NCBI GenBank assembly: GCA_013349725.1
Contig: DUZB01000030.1
Location: forward strand, 1 to 17,411
Direction: 5' to 3'
From: Deltaproteobacteria bacterium
Lineage (GTDB): Bacteria > Desulfobacterota > DSM-4660 > Desulfatiglandales > Desulfatiglandaceae
DNA length: 17,411 bases
Position 1 is the stretch's first letter; every line of letters begins with the position of its first letter. This document shows positions 7,838 to 15,086 of the stretch, piece by piece. The notes beneath the pieces are model-generated. The model ran no database searches. It was not told the DNA's origin and saw nothing but the letters and a program-made list of their open reading frames with translations. Both the position numbers and the translations under genes were made by a program.

Positions 7838-9463
7838 TTATTCAAGTGTGATCAGGGACGGTTCGTAATCTGCAGGGGCCTCATATCCCAAAAGATTGCA
7901 GATGGTGGCCGCCACGTTGCTCAGCCCGCGGGTTTCAACAGGACTCATGGCGAATCGGTTCACTCCGGAGCAATCGGTCATGATGAACGGCACGGGATTT
8001 TTTGTGTGGGCAACCATTGGCGAGCGTTTCCCTTTTTTTTCCGTCCACATGCAGTCGGCGTTGCCGTGATCAGCCGTGATGATTGCCGCGCCGTGCATTT
8101 TTTCCATGGCCTTCATGATCCGGCCAAGGCAAAGATCCACCGTCTCCACGGCAATGCGAATGGCCGCGGGAATCCCCGTGTGCCCCACCATGTCTCCGTT
8201 GGCATAGTTGAGGCGTATGAATTTGTATCTGCCGCTCTTCATGGCATCGATTACCGCGTCGGTGATTTCCGCGGCCTTCATCCAGGGTCTGAGGTCAAAG
8301 GTGATTCTGTCTGAGGGGATCTCCACATATTTTTCCAGCTTGTCATCAATGTATCCGGAATTGTTTCCGTTCCAGAAATAGGTCACATGGCCGAATTTCT
8401 GGGTTTCTGAAATGGCAAAGGAGGGTACGCCCGCGGCACAGAGATATTGACCGAGGGTCCTGTCGATGGCGGGCGGTTCCACAAGATAGTTCTTCGGGAT
8501 GTGGGCATCCCCGTCATATTCCATCATTCCGGCAAAAAAGACGTCGGGAACCCGTTCGCGGTCAAATTCCGTGAAAACCGGTTCATCAAACGCCCGGGAG
8601 ATTTCAATGGCGCGGTCTCCCCGAAAGTTGAAGAGAATAACGGCATCCCCATTTTCCATGGCGCCTACTGGTTTTCCTTTTTCTACGATGACGAAGCTTT
8701 CCATGTACTGATCCGTCATTTCCGGATCTTCCGCGTAATAGGTTTTGATGGCTTCCGTGGCCGAGGAGAACGCTCGGCCCTTTCCCAGGACATGCGCATC
8801 CCATCCATTCTTGACTACGCCCCAGTCGGCGTTGTAACGGTCCATGGTCGTGACCATTCTTCCTCCGCCTGACGCGATCCGGTAGTCCCTGCCCCCTGTC
8901 GACAGTTTTTTCAGCCTCTTTTCCAGAGGTTCAAAAAAGGTGAGGGCACTTTTTTCCCCCACATCACGTCCGTCAATAAGGCCGTGCACGCGAACCCTTT
9001 TTATTCCGTCCGCGGCGGCACGATCCAGGAGCGCATAGAGGTGGGTAATGTGGCTGTGAACATTTCCATCGGAGATCATCCCCATAAGATGCAACGTCCC
9101 ACCTTTCAGGGTGCGCACCAGTGCCTGCTCCCATGCCTTGCTTTCAAATATCTTTCCGGAGGCAATGGCTTCGCTCACCAGTTTGGCGCCCTGCGAAAAA
9201 ATTCTTCCGGCGCCAAGGGCGTTGTGTCCCACTTCGGAATTTCCCATATCATCATCTGAAGGCATTCCGACGGCCTTACCGTGGGCCTTTAACTGCGTAC
9301 TCAATGGCCCTTTGGAAAGGCCGTCCAAGGTGGGGGTATATGCCATGTATATGCCATTGCTGTCATCCCGGGGCCCGATTCCCATGCCATCCATGATCAC
9401 CGTCACGACCGGACCGGGAAATTCCGTATACCCGGGTAAACGTTTAAGGGTCAGAGTTTTCAT
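7838..9463 (-). CDS. gpmI: Cofactor-independent phosphoglycerate mutase, plant-type motifs
   Basis: A 541-residue enzyme interconverting 3- and 2-phosphoglycerate without 2,3-bisphosphoglycerate, in glycolysis/gluconeogenesis. It has the alkaline-phosphatase fold with two metal ions. Visible active-site residues are D25 (MDGMG), the catalytic Ser76 in [20 protein letters not shown] (164-167), the RGDR arginines (281-284), D424 and H428 (DMVGHTG), DHGN (465-468) and H486. The start chosen is the ATG at 9463, with an AAGGAG site 6 nt upstream. An open frame extends 23 codons further to 9532, but that stretch is not family-like and has no ribosome site. The N-terminal extension before VIMDGMG, the [17 protein letters not shown] signature and the length (E. 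coli about 514) resemble plant and trypanosomatid enzymes. It is first of a two-gene operon with pgm. Confidence 0.95.
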   Translation of the reverse strand: MKTLTLKRLPGYTEFPGPVVTVIMDGMGIGPRDDSNGIYMAYTPTLDGLSKGPLSTQLKAHGKAVGMPSDDDMGNSEVGHNALGAGRIFSQGAKLVSEAIASGKIFESKAWEQALVRTLKGGTLHLMGMISDGNVHSHITHLYALLDRAAADGIKRVRVHGLIDGRDVGEKSALTFFEPLEKRLKKLSTGGRDYRIASGGGRMVTTMDRYNADWGVVKNGWDAHVLGKGRAFSSATEAIKTYYAEDPEMTDQYMESFVIVEKGKPVGAMENGDAVILFNFRGDRAIEISRAFDEPVFTEFDRERVPDVFFAGMMEYDGDAHIPKNYLVEPPAIDRTLGQYLCAAGVPSFAISETQKFGHVTYFWNGNNSGYIDDKLEKYVEIPSDRITFDLRPWMKAAEITDAVIDAMKSGRYKFIRLNYANGDMVGHTGIPAAIRIAVETVDLCLGRIMKAMEKMHGAAIITADHGNADCMWTEKKGKRSPMVAHTKNPVPFIMTDCSGVNRFAMSPVETRGLSNVAATICNLLGYEAPADYEPSLITLE

Positions 9464-9657
9464 CAGCTTCTCCTTGCAAAGATTTTTCTTTCCAGAAATC
9501 CGGCATACCCGAGCCAGTTTCAAAATGCTCAATTTTGTTCGAGATCAAGAAAGGCGAAAATTTTAACCGCAGGAATATATTTGATATTTCGAGGATTAAA
9601 ATTTGAGCCTGACGCAGAGATCGGGCAAAAGGGGGCGTTTTGAAATTGACTCTACCT

Positions 9658-9691
9658 TTATTAAATAATTGGTTTCAATGGTCAAGGTCAA
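9658..9691 (-). promoter_or_regulatory. Probable sigma70-type promoter of gpmI-pgm
   Basis: On the minus strand two TTGACC hexamers lie back to back (9691-9686 and 9685-9680). The second is 16 nt from TAATAA (9663-9658); the first is 18 nt from TATTTA (9667-9662). Either pairing gives an acceptable -35/-10 set about 195 nt before the gpmI start, leaving a long 5' leader. The call is by eye only. Confidence 0.4.
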
Positions 9692-9724
9692 ATGAATAAT
9701 GCCCGGTGCCGAAGGTTCCGACTG

Positions 9725-9906
9725 GGGCTTGGTTCTAATTTTGCCCACTTGATCCAACTAGTCGAGAGTACGTTCGGAAGGTCATAATCATAATCTTAAT
9801 CATAATCTTACTCTTTTACAGCCTATTTTAGAGCTACTCGATTATGATTACGATTAAGATTATGAGTAAGAAAATAAATCTAATGGACCACGTTAGAACC
9901 AAGCCC
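9725..9906. mobile_element. 182-bp foldback, MITE-like palindromic element
   Basis: The ends are a perfect 14-bp inverted repeat (9725-9738 and 9893-9906, GGGCTTGGTTCTAA). It continues inward with the same spacing into a 7-of-9 match (9745-9753 and 9878-9886), giving 23 matches in 29 positions. Inside is a second inverted repeat of 22 of 25 positions (9789-9813 and 9840-9864) with a 26-nt loop. There is no coding capacity. No target-site duplication is evident at the ends. It could be a non-autonomous transposable element or a chromosomal structured repeat such as a REP/BIME-like unit. Confidence 0.55.
9783..9870. repeat. Hexamer tandem arrays in inverted orientation
   Basis: The left array 9783-9812 has five 6-nt units (CATAAT, CATAAT, CTTAAT, CATAAT, CTTACT). 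The right array (9840-9870) read on the minus strand is CTTACT, CATAAT, CTTAAT, CGTAAT, CATAAT. The two face each other across a 26-nt spacer and can fold into an AT-rich stem. They form the core of the foldback element. Confidence 0.8.
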
Positions 9907-9948
9907 TCCAACTTCTGTACATCGGTTGCCAGGACAATTATACCGTGC

Positions 9949-9977
9949 TTGACATTTGACATGCTTTTGGGAAGAAT
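9949..9977 (+). promoter_or_regulatory. Possible promoter upstream of the Lcl lipoprotein gene
   Basis: A perfect -35 hexamer TTGACA (9949-9954) is followed after 17 nt by AAGAAT (9972-9977), a weak -10. A second TTGACA starts at 9956, making a 7-nt direct repeat. The start codon is about 90 nt downstream. The assignment is tentative because the -10 is poor. Confidence 0.3.
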
Positions 9978-10067
9978 GGATGGCCATTAGGTTTCAAACA
10001 AGGCCCGGGGTAAGTGAAGGCTTCAAACGGGCCGTGGACAGAAGACTCTTACAGCGGGAGGCAACAG

Positions 10068-10571
10068 ATGATAAGGACATGGATGGCTTTGGGATTTTTA
10101 GCGTTTCTCCTCGTTTCATGCGTTACCGGCAGGGGTACGGTTAATCCAAAGGTTTCGGAAACCTCGAGGGATGGGCGCTTCATTGCCTACGATAACGGAA
10201 CGGTGAAGGATTCCTCAAGCGGCCTTCTCTGGGCGGCCGAAGATAATGGAGGCCCCATTACCTGGGAGGAGGCGATGAAATTCTGCCGTGATTATCGGGT
10301 TGGAGGGTATGACGACTGGCGAATGCCCACCCAGGAGGAACTGACCGCCTTATACAACCCTGAAATTACGAATAGGGGAACCTATGATGAAGGTTGCAAA
10401 GGGGGATACCATATCACCGACCTGATTCATATCACCTGCTGCTGTATCTGGTACTGGAACGGTGTTGATGAAGTGGGCGGGTTCTTTCATTTTGATACGG
10501 GACCCGATGGCTGGCGGGATCAGGCCCTTTCTCTCCATCCCAGGGCGTTGCCGGTGCGGGATCCGAGTTGA
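10068..10571 (+). CDS. Lcl/DUF1566 domain lipoprotein
   Basis: A 167-residue predicted lipoprotein. The start at 10068 is preceded by GGGAGG with 6-nt spacing and opens directly into a lipoprotein signal whose lipobox LVSC gives Cys18 as the lipidated residue. An upstream ATG at 10014 would bury the signal behind 18 polar residues. Residues about 46-162 form an Lcl (DUF1566) domain, recognised by SSGLLWAAED, the TWEEAMKFC helix and GGYDDWRMPTQEEL. This domain is common in secreted and surface proteins and is related to the formylglycine-generating-enzyme fold, but no catalytic role is established. A CCC run (124-126) and further cysteines at 73 and 110 are unusual and could bind metal or form disulfides. 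The mla-type operon starts 109 nt downstream on the same strand; no link is proven. Confidence 0.8.
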   Translation: MIRTWMALGFLAFLLVSCVTGRGTVNPKVSETSRDGRFIAYDNGTVKDSSSGLLWAAEDNGGPITWEEAMKFCRDYRVGGYDDWRMPTQEELTALYNPEITNRGTYDEGCKGGYHITDLIHITCCCIWYWNGVDEVGGFFHFDTGPDGWRDQALSLHPRALPVRDPS

Positions 10572-10645
10572 CTGAAATTTGCTTCTGGTGTATCTGCAGG
10601 GGAGGCTTCGGTCCACAGCCCGGACTCGTTTCTCATCACTTTTGT

Positions 10646-10673
10646 CACTAAACACTGACCACTGACCACTCGT
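10646..10673. repeat. Heptamer tandem repeat, 4 units, abutting the mlaE start
   Basis: Units CACTAAA, CACTGAC, CACTGAC, CACTCGT, each 7 nt. The array ends 7 nt before the mlaE ATG and occupies the place where a Shine-Dalgarno would be expected. Confidence 0.85.
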
Positions 10674-10680
10674 TATTCCT

Positions 10681-11835
10681 ATGGGTAAAGCAAAAAATAG
10701 TACACCGGCGCCATGTACGTTTGAATTCAGCCGACCTTCTGAAGACATTCTGCTTTTGAAGTTCGCCGGTACATGGACGATTAGAAATAAGTTGCCCCCA
10801 CCCGCGGATATGGATAAAGCCCTCACTTCCGGTTCCGGGATCCGCCGGATTGCCTTTGAAACCAGCGAACTCTCCCATTGGGACAGTATCTTTCTGACAT
10901 TTCTGAACAAAGTAATCAGATCAGGGAAAAAGGCCGGCATCCAAATCGACAAGGAGGGGCTTCCCGAAGGGGTGAGAAGACTCCTGGCGCTCATGGACGC
11001 CGTTCCCGAAAAAAAAGGAGTTCGAAAGGAAAAAAGAAAAGATTTCTTCCTGTCAAGGATCGGTGCGGAAGCCCAGGATTTTTTCCGATCGTCGGGGGAG
11101 ATTCTGGTCTTTATCGGTGAGGCATTTATTTCCTTTTTGAGATTCCTGAGGGGAAAGGCGCGCTTTCGCGGTTCCGATCTTGCCCTGATCATGCAGGATT
11201 GCGGTATTCAGGCCCTTCCCATTGTTTCTTTGATCTGCCTGTTGGTTGGCCTTATTCTCGGTTTCGTGGCCGCTGTACAACTGGTCATGTTCGGCGCCCA
11301 GATTTACGTGGCAAATCTTGTAGCCATTTCCATGGTCCGCGTGATGGGGGCCATTATGGCCGGGATCATCATGGCCGGACGGACGGGCGCGGCCTTTGCC
11401 GCCCAATTAGGCACCATGCAGGTGAACGAAGAAATCGATGCCTTCAAGACCATGGGCATATCCCCCATGGATTTTTTAGTGCTGCCCCGCATACTGGGTC
11501 TCTCCCTGATGATGCCGCTGCTGGTATTGTATGCGGACCTGATGGGGATTCTGGGAGGGATGATCGTGGGGGTGGGCATGCTGGATCTGAATGTGATGGA
11601 ATACTACCTCCAGACCAAAGCTTCTCTCAGCCTTTTCGATCTTTTTATCGGAGTCTTTCAAGGGATGGTGTTCGGAGTTCTGGTGGCCGTAGCCGGATGC
11701 CTCAGGGGAATGCAGTGCGGCCGAAGCGCCTCTGCGGTGGGGGACGCAGCCACTTCGGCGGTGGTTACGGGGATCGTCAGCATCATCGTGGCGACAGCCA
11801 TCATTACGGTGATCTGCAACGTCCTGGGAATATAG
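10681..11835 (+). CDS. mlaE: STAS-MlaE fusion: MCE-system lipid transporter permease
   Basis: A 384-residue permease subunit of an Mla-type ABC transporter that moves phospholipids between the inner and outer membranes. Residues about 12-108 look like a STAS/MlaB-like domain (beta-strand LLLKFAGTWTI, then SGIRRIAFETSEL). A basic linker (109-122) leads to the MlaE permease domain (about 130-384) with five or so membrane helices. It includes the hallmark coupling segment EEIDAFKTMGISPMDFLVLPR-like (250-270) and the ending GRSASAVGDAATSAVVTG. In E. coli the STAS protein MlaB is a separate subunit; here it is fused in front, a layout I know from other proteobacterial MlaE proteins. The ATG at 10681 has no visible Shine-Dalgarno; an in-frame stop at 10663 excludes any earlier ATG, GTG or TTG. 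mlaD follows after 36 nt. Confidence 0.92.
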   Translation: MGKAKNSTPAPCTFEFSRPSEDILLLKFAGTWTIRNKLPPPADMDKALTSGSGIRRIAFETSELSHWDSIFLTFLNKVIRSGKKAGIQIDKEGLPEGVRRLLALMDAVPEKKGVRKEKRKDFFLSRIGAEAQDFFRSSGEILVFIGEAFISFLRFLRGKARFRGSDLALIMQDCGIQALPIVSLICLLVGLILGFVAAVQLVMFGAQIYVANLVAISMVRVMGAIMAGIIMAGRTGAAFAAQLGTMQVNEEIDAFKTMGISPMDFLVLPRILGLSLMMPLLVLYADLMGILGGMIVGVGMLDLNVMEYYLQTKASLSLFDLFIGVFQGMVFGVLVAVAGCLRGMQCGRSASAVGDAATSAVVTGIVSIIVATAIITVICNVLGI

Positions 11836-11871
11836 AGTCATTCAAAAACGACCATCGGAGACAAGGTTATT

Positions 11872-12930
11872 ATGGACAGACAGGCAAGTAAAATGCTTAT
11901 CGGGAGCTTCGTGGTGGGGGCGGTAGTCCTGGCTGTGGCGGGTGTCCTCATGTTCGGCGGCGGCCAGTTCATTAAGAAAACCCAAACTTTTGTTCTTTTC
12001 TTCCAGGGTTCCGTCAAAGGACTCAATGAGGGCGCCTCCGTCCTGTTCCGTGGAGTGAAAATCGGTTCGGTGAAGAGTATCTCGCTGGAAGCGGATGCCA
12101 AGGATATGATCATTTATATCCCGGTTATCATAGATATTGAGGTGGACAGGATCCACGTAATCCGTGGAAAGCGTCAAGCGGACATCTCCAAGGGTCTCCC
12201 TGTGCTTTTTGAAAAAGGGTTGCGGGCCCAGTTGATCATGAGCAGCCTGCTCACCGGTCAATTGGTCATAGAATTAGAGTTCCATCCGGACGCTCCTATG
12301 AAACTGGTAGGCCTGGAAAAGAAATATCCGGAGATTCCAACCCTTCCTTCCACATTTGAAATGATTTTCGATAAATTGAAGGATCTCGATTTCGACAGTC
12401 TTGTCGGCAAAATTGTGTCTGCGGTGGACGCACTGGAAAAGGTTCTGGTTTCCCCTGAGATACCGGAAATTCTGAAAACCTTGAGAACTACCATAGAGGA
12501 TGCGGATAAAGTTGTCAGAAAACTCGATAGCCGGGTGGATCCCCTGTTCAACGGCATTGATGACGCGGTCAAAGAGTACGGCGACCTGGCCCGCCATGTG
12601 GATGAAAAAGTTGGCCCGCTGGTTACAGACATGGATGCCACGGTGAAAGATGCCCGTAAACTGGTTCAGAAGGCGAACCACAGCATGGAAAACCTGGTCG
12701 CAACCCTTGACGATAGCTTGAAAGAAGCAAAGAAGGCCCTGAAGAGGGGAGAGGAGGCACTTGTGGCCGTAAAGGGGACGGTCGGGAAAGACTCTCCCGT
12801 TGTTTATCAGTTAGACAACACCTTGAAAGAGATTTCCGCCATGGCCCGTGCGTTCAAGTCCCTGGCCAGTTTCCTGGAACGTCATCCCGAGGCCCTGCTC
12901 CGCGGAAAAGGAACCCCGGAAAGGAGATAA
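11872..12930 (+). CDS. mlaD: MlaD-type MCE-domain protein with long helical tail
   Basis: A 352-residue substrate-binding subunit of the lipid transporter. It has one N-terminal membrane anchor (about 9-31) and a single MCE domain (about 38-140) with the typical FRGVKIGSVKSISLE strand-turn. Residues 160-345 are a long, charged, mostly helical region with repeated hydrophobic spacing. MCE proteins form hexameric rings in the periplasm, and long helical tails (as in PqiB or LetB-like relatives) can build a channel or tunnel across it. E. coli MlaD is only about 183 residues, so this tail is much longer. The insert around 78-115 (KDMIIYIPVIIDIEVDR) resembles the PqiB-type MCE subclass. The start has an AAGG/GGAG-rich site 7-12 nt upstream. 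The next gene starts 5 nt after the stop. Confidence 0.9.
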   Translation: MDRQASKMLIGSFVVGAVVLAVAGVLMFGGGQFIKKTQTFVLFFQGSVKGLNEGASVLFRGVKIGSVKSISLEADAKDMIIYIPVIIDIEVDRIHVIRGKRQADISKGLPVLFEKGLRAQLIMSSLLTGQLVIELEFHPDAPMKLVGLEKKYPEIPTLPSTFEMIFDKLKDLDFDSLVGKIVSAVDALEKVLVSPEIPEILKTLRTTIEDADKVVRKLDSRVDPLFNGIDDAVKEYGDLARHVDEKVGPLVTDMDATVKDARKLVQKANHSMENLVATLDDSLKEAKKALKRGEEALVAVKGTVGKDSPVVYQLDNTLKEISAMARAFKSLASFLERHPEALLRGKGTPERR

Positions 12931-12935
12931 AGTCC

Positions 12936-13547
12936 ATGCATGCAAAGACGGTAAAAAACCTGGCAGCCGCGCTCGTTTTTCTGTTCCTGGCGCTGACAGG
13001 ATGCGGAACCAGTACCCCGGCAAAATTCTATATGCTGAATTCCATTTCCGGTTCCGCAGTGGGGACTTCCGGGACGGAAGAGAAGAAGCTTGTCTCTATC
13101 GGGATAGGTCCGGTGGAATTTCCGGCCTATCTGGATCGGCAGCAGATCGTGACCAGGGTCAATGAAAACGAGGTGGATCTCGCCACGTTTCACGAGTGGG
13201 CGGAACCGCTTAAAGAAAATTTCATCCGTGTTTTGGTGGAAAACCTCTCGGCTCTGGATACTGGGGGCTTGTTTGCAGTTTACCCCATGAGAGGCCCCGC
13301 TCCTGTTGATTTCCAACTGGAAATTGAGGTCCTTCGCCTGGATGGCAGTCTTGGAGGAGAGGTTCTGCTCATCGCCCGATGGACCGTTTTCGGGGGGGGC
13401 ACTAACCAGATGCTCCTGACAAGAAAGTCAACGATCAAGGAAGCATCGGGATCAGCAGACTATCGGTCGCTGGTTGCCGCCCAGAGCAGGGCAGTGGAGG
13501 CCCTGAGTAGAGAAATCGCCATCGCCATGAATGATCTTTCAAAATAA
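12936..13547 (+). CDS. PqiC-type ABC-transport auxiliary lipoprotein
   Basis: A 203-residue predicted outer-membrane lipoprotein. The signal peptide ends in lipobox LTGC with Cys23 lipidated. Soon after comes the family-typical KFYMLNS strand (30-36), then LVSIGIGPVEFPAYLDRQQIVTR and a helix-rich C-terminus, matching the PqiC/ABC_trans_aux (DUF330) family. In such systems the lipoprotein sits at the outer membrane and receives or hands over lipid with the MCE tunnel. The ATG at 12936 is 5 nt after the mlaD stop, with an AAGGAG about 10 nt upstream inside mlaD, so it is coupled to it. The assignment is moderately sure because this family is weakly conserved. Confidence 0.82.
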   Translation: MHAKTVKNLAAALVFLFLALTGCGTSTPAKFYMLNSISGSAVGTSGTEEKKLVSIGIGPVEFPAYLDRQQIVTRVNENEVDLATFHEWAEPLKENFIRVLVENLSALDTGGLFAVYPMRGPAPVDFQLEIEVLRLDGSLGGEVLLIARWTVFGGGTNQMLLTRKSTIKEASGSADYRSLVAAQSRAVEALSREIAIAMNDLSK

Positions 13548-13657
13548 CCGTTTAATGAATGTACAATTTCGCTATTGCAGAGAATTTTTTATCGGTCTAT
13601 CATTACATGTTTCGCTTGAATTCAGGATACTTATACGCTTTTTCTTTTATCCCATTA

Positions 13658-13675
13658 ATCCTGTCGATCCTGTCA
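13658..13675. repeat. 9-nt direct repeat, two copies
   Basis: Two tandem 9-nt copies (ATCCTGTCG, ATCCTGTCA) in the gap before mlaF, ending 24 nt before its start. The period differs from the heptamers elsewhere. Confidence 0.8.
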
Positions 13676-13699
13676 AAGTATTGATGTGTGAATGGCAAC

Positions 13700-14467
13700 A
13701 TGAACGACAACGACGCCCCCATCATAGCCAGGGATCTTGAAATTGCCTATGGCGATTTTGTGATCCAGCGCAATCTGAACTTTTCCGTCGGAAAAGGGGA
13801 GATCTTTGTCATCATGGGGGGAAGCGGTTGCGGCAAGACCACGGTGATGCGGTGCCTTACCGGGTTGAAAGAGCCGGCAAAGGGGCAGGTTTTTTTGGAA
13901 GGAGTCAGTTTCTGGGAGGCGAATCAGCAAGAAAGGGACCGGCTGTCCAGGCACCTGGGGATTGTGTACCAGAGCGGCGCCTTGTGGAGTTCCATGACGC
14001 TTGCCGAGAACATCAGTCTCCCTCTTGGCGAGTACACCGACCTGAGTTCAAAAGAGATCAGAGAGCTTGCCTCCCTGAAGCTGGCGCTGGTGGGGCTTGC
14101 AGGATTTGAGGATTATTTTCCTTCGGAAATCAGCGGGGGTATGAGAAAACGTGCAGGAGTGGCCCGGGCGCTGGCGCTGGATCCGGCCCTGTTGTTTTTT
14201 GACGAGCCGTCAGCGGGTCTTGATCCCATTACATCGGCCCTGCTGGATGATCTGATTGTGGAGTTGCGGGACAGCCTGGGAACAACCATGGTACTGGTTA
14301 CCCACGAGCTCCCCAGCATCTTTTCCGTGGCGGACAATTCCGTCTTCCTGGATGCAGAGACCCGAACCATGATCGCCAGCGGAAACCCGAAAAAATTAGC
14401 GAAGGAATCAGACAATCCGAAGGTGCGGGAATTTCTGACGCGCAGTGGAAAAGGCATGGGAATGTGA
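13700..14467 (+). CDS. mlaF: MlaF-type ABC ATPase of the lipid transporter
   Basis: A 255-residue cytoplasmic ATPase that would energise the MlaE permease. All ABC motifs are seen (counting from the ATG at 13700): Walker A GGSGCGKT (40-47), Q-loop YQSGALW (Gln91), signature ISGGMRKR (144-151), Walker B LLFFDEP with Asp168 and Glu169, and the switch His202 in VTHEL. SGALWSSMTLAENI and the GGMRKR variant of the signature are typical of MlaF/Ttg2A. The start is uncertain: ATG 13700 and an in-frame GTG 13688 are both possible, and neither has a clear Shine-Dalgarno. The ATPase comes last and after a 152-bp gap, whereas mlaF usually comes first or directly beside mlaE. No other ATPase gene is visible nearby, so it most likely serves this permease. 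Confidence 0.92.
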   Translation: MNDNDAPIIARDLEIAYGDFVIQRNLNFSVGKGEIFVIMGGSGCGKTTVMRCLTGLKEPAKGQVFLEGVSFWEANQQERDRLSRHLGIVYQSGALWSSMTLAENISLPLGEYTDLSSKEIRELASLKLALVGLAGFEDYFPSEISGGMRKRAGVARALALDPALLFFDEPSAGLDPITSALLDDLIVELRDSLGTTMVLVTHELPSIFSVADNSVFLDAETRTMIASGNPKKLAKESDNPKVREFLTRSGKGMGM

Positions 14468-14583
14468 TTTGGTCCTTGAAAGAGGCCTCCACCCACTTTA
14501 CGGTACTCCACTTGGCGTTTTAAGGACGTTTACGTGGTTCGTTATTTTGTAAAAACCGGTATCTGAATCTTACAAACATCCAT

Positions 14584-14627
14584 AGGAGGTCGATATCATG
14601 CCTGACATTTACGGTTTACTTGGGTAA
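14584..14627 (+). CDS. Ribosome-binding site and 9-codon mini-ORF, leader peptide or gene relic
   Basis: A full AGGAGGT (14584-14590) sits 7 nt before an ATG at 14598, which opens a frame of nine codons (MPDIYGLLG) ending in TAA at 14625-14627. This is the best Shine-Dalgarno in the gap, yet the frame closes at once. The in-frame sequence after the stop reads PSLAGL and stops again, so a decayed gene start is as likely as a working leader peptide. It lies about 460 nt before the next gene, which is far for attenuation. Confidence 0.25.
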
Positions 14628-14802
14628 CCTTCACTTGCTGGACTTTGAAGGATTGAAATGGCAGTCTTTACAAAATGAAGGCAATTCAAAGCTAAGATGA
14701 TACAAGGACTGTCGCATTTTGACGGCCTTCAAAGATCCGTTGACAAAAATTGGGTCGAAGCCCATATTTGTATCCGGTCGTTTTCAACAATTGATCTGCC
14801 AG

Positions 14803-14846
14803 CCTTGCACGGTTTTAGCCACTTTCGGGTGTGGGCTTATGCAAGG
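14803..14846. other. Imperfect hairpin of unknown role
   Basis: Outer stem CCTTGCA (14803-14809) pairs with TGCAAGG (14840-14846). An inner partial stem AGCCAC (14817-14822) faces GTGGGCT (14831-14837). No T-run follows. It may be chance or part of an RNA structure upstream of the DUF4091 gene. Confidence 0.25.
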
Positions 14847-15086
14847 TACCTTTCTCCCGCGACCGGACAATCGGCAAATTCACCAACAATATGTTGCGAT
14901 TGTGGGAATCTCCGCTCTAATTTTACAGGTCTGGGTGCACTCATTGGGTATAAGCGCATAAAAGGGTTTCGTTGGTTCGGGTTATCAGAAACACCGACCA
15001 GGTTTCAAGATGATTAAACAGCTTTATGAGGCTCATTTATCGATAGAAATTATAAATATGTGGTTCCTTCCTAAGGAGATAGATCC

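Larger units (their letters stand above)
9464..10067. other. 604-bp non-coding gap between divergent genes
   Basis: No convincing gene is present. The gpmI-proximal half (9464-9720) is AT-rich with a likely minus-strand promoter and leader. The middle is occupied by a palindromic foldback element (9725-9906). The right part holds a possible plus-strand promoter and the leader of the Lcl lipoprotein gene. Confidence 0.8.
14468..15086. other. 619-bp gap without a convincing gene
   Basis: It lies between mlaF and the DUF4091 gene. It contains a strong ribosome-binding site with a 9-codon ORF (14584-14627), an imperfect hairpin (14803-14846), a TTGACA (14739) and a TATAAAT-like box near 15050. 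An approximate repeat of TTTACGGT..ACTTGG occurs near 14497 and 14608. Two overlapping ORFs of 80 and 106 codons (14719-14961 and 14697-15017) lack ribosome sites and any recognisable protein character. The stretch may be a decayed gene plus the promoter region for the next gene. Confidence 0.6.

Noticed and set aside
9464..9532. 23-codon N-terminal extension of gpmI
   Set aside because: There is a good ribosome site only before the ATG at 9463, and the extension has no family-like sequence.
9783..9870. Possible CRISPR array
   Set aside because: Units are only 6 nt with no unique spacers between them, and no cas gene is nearby.
10014..10067. Upstream ATG for the Lcl lipoprotein
   Set aside because: It would place 18 polar residues in front of the lipoprotein signal; the ATG at 10068 has GGGAGG at proper spacing.
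13531..13740. 69-codon open frame bridging the gap before mlaF
   Set aside because: It begins inside the end of the lipoprotein gene in another frame, overlaps mlaF out of frame and shows no protein-like features.
14697..15017. Two overlapping ORFs of 106 and 80 codons in the gap before the DUF4091 gene
   Set aside because: Neither has a ribosome site or recognisable motif; length alone is weak evidence in a 619-bp gap, though a decayed gene is possible.
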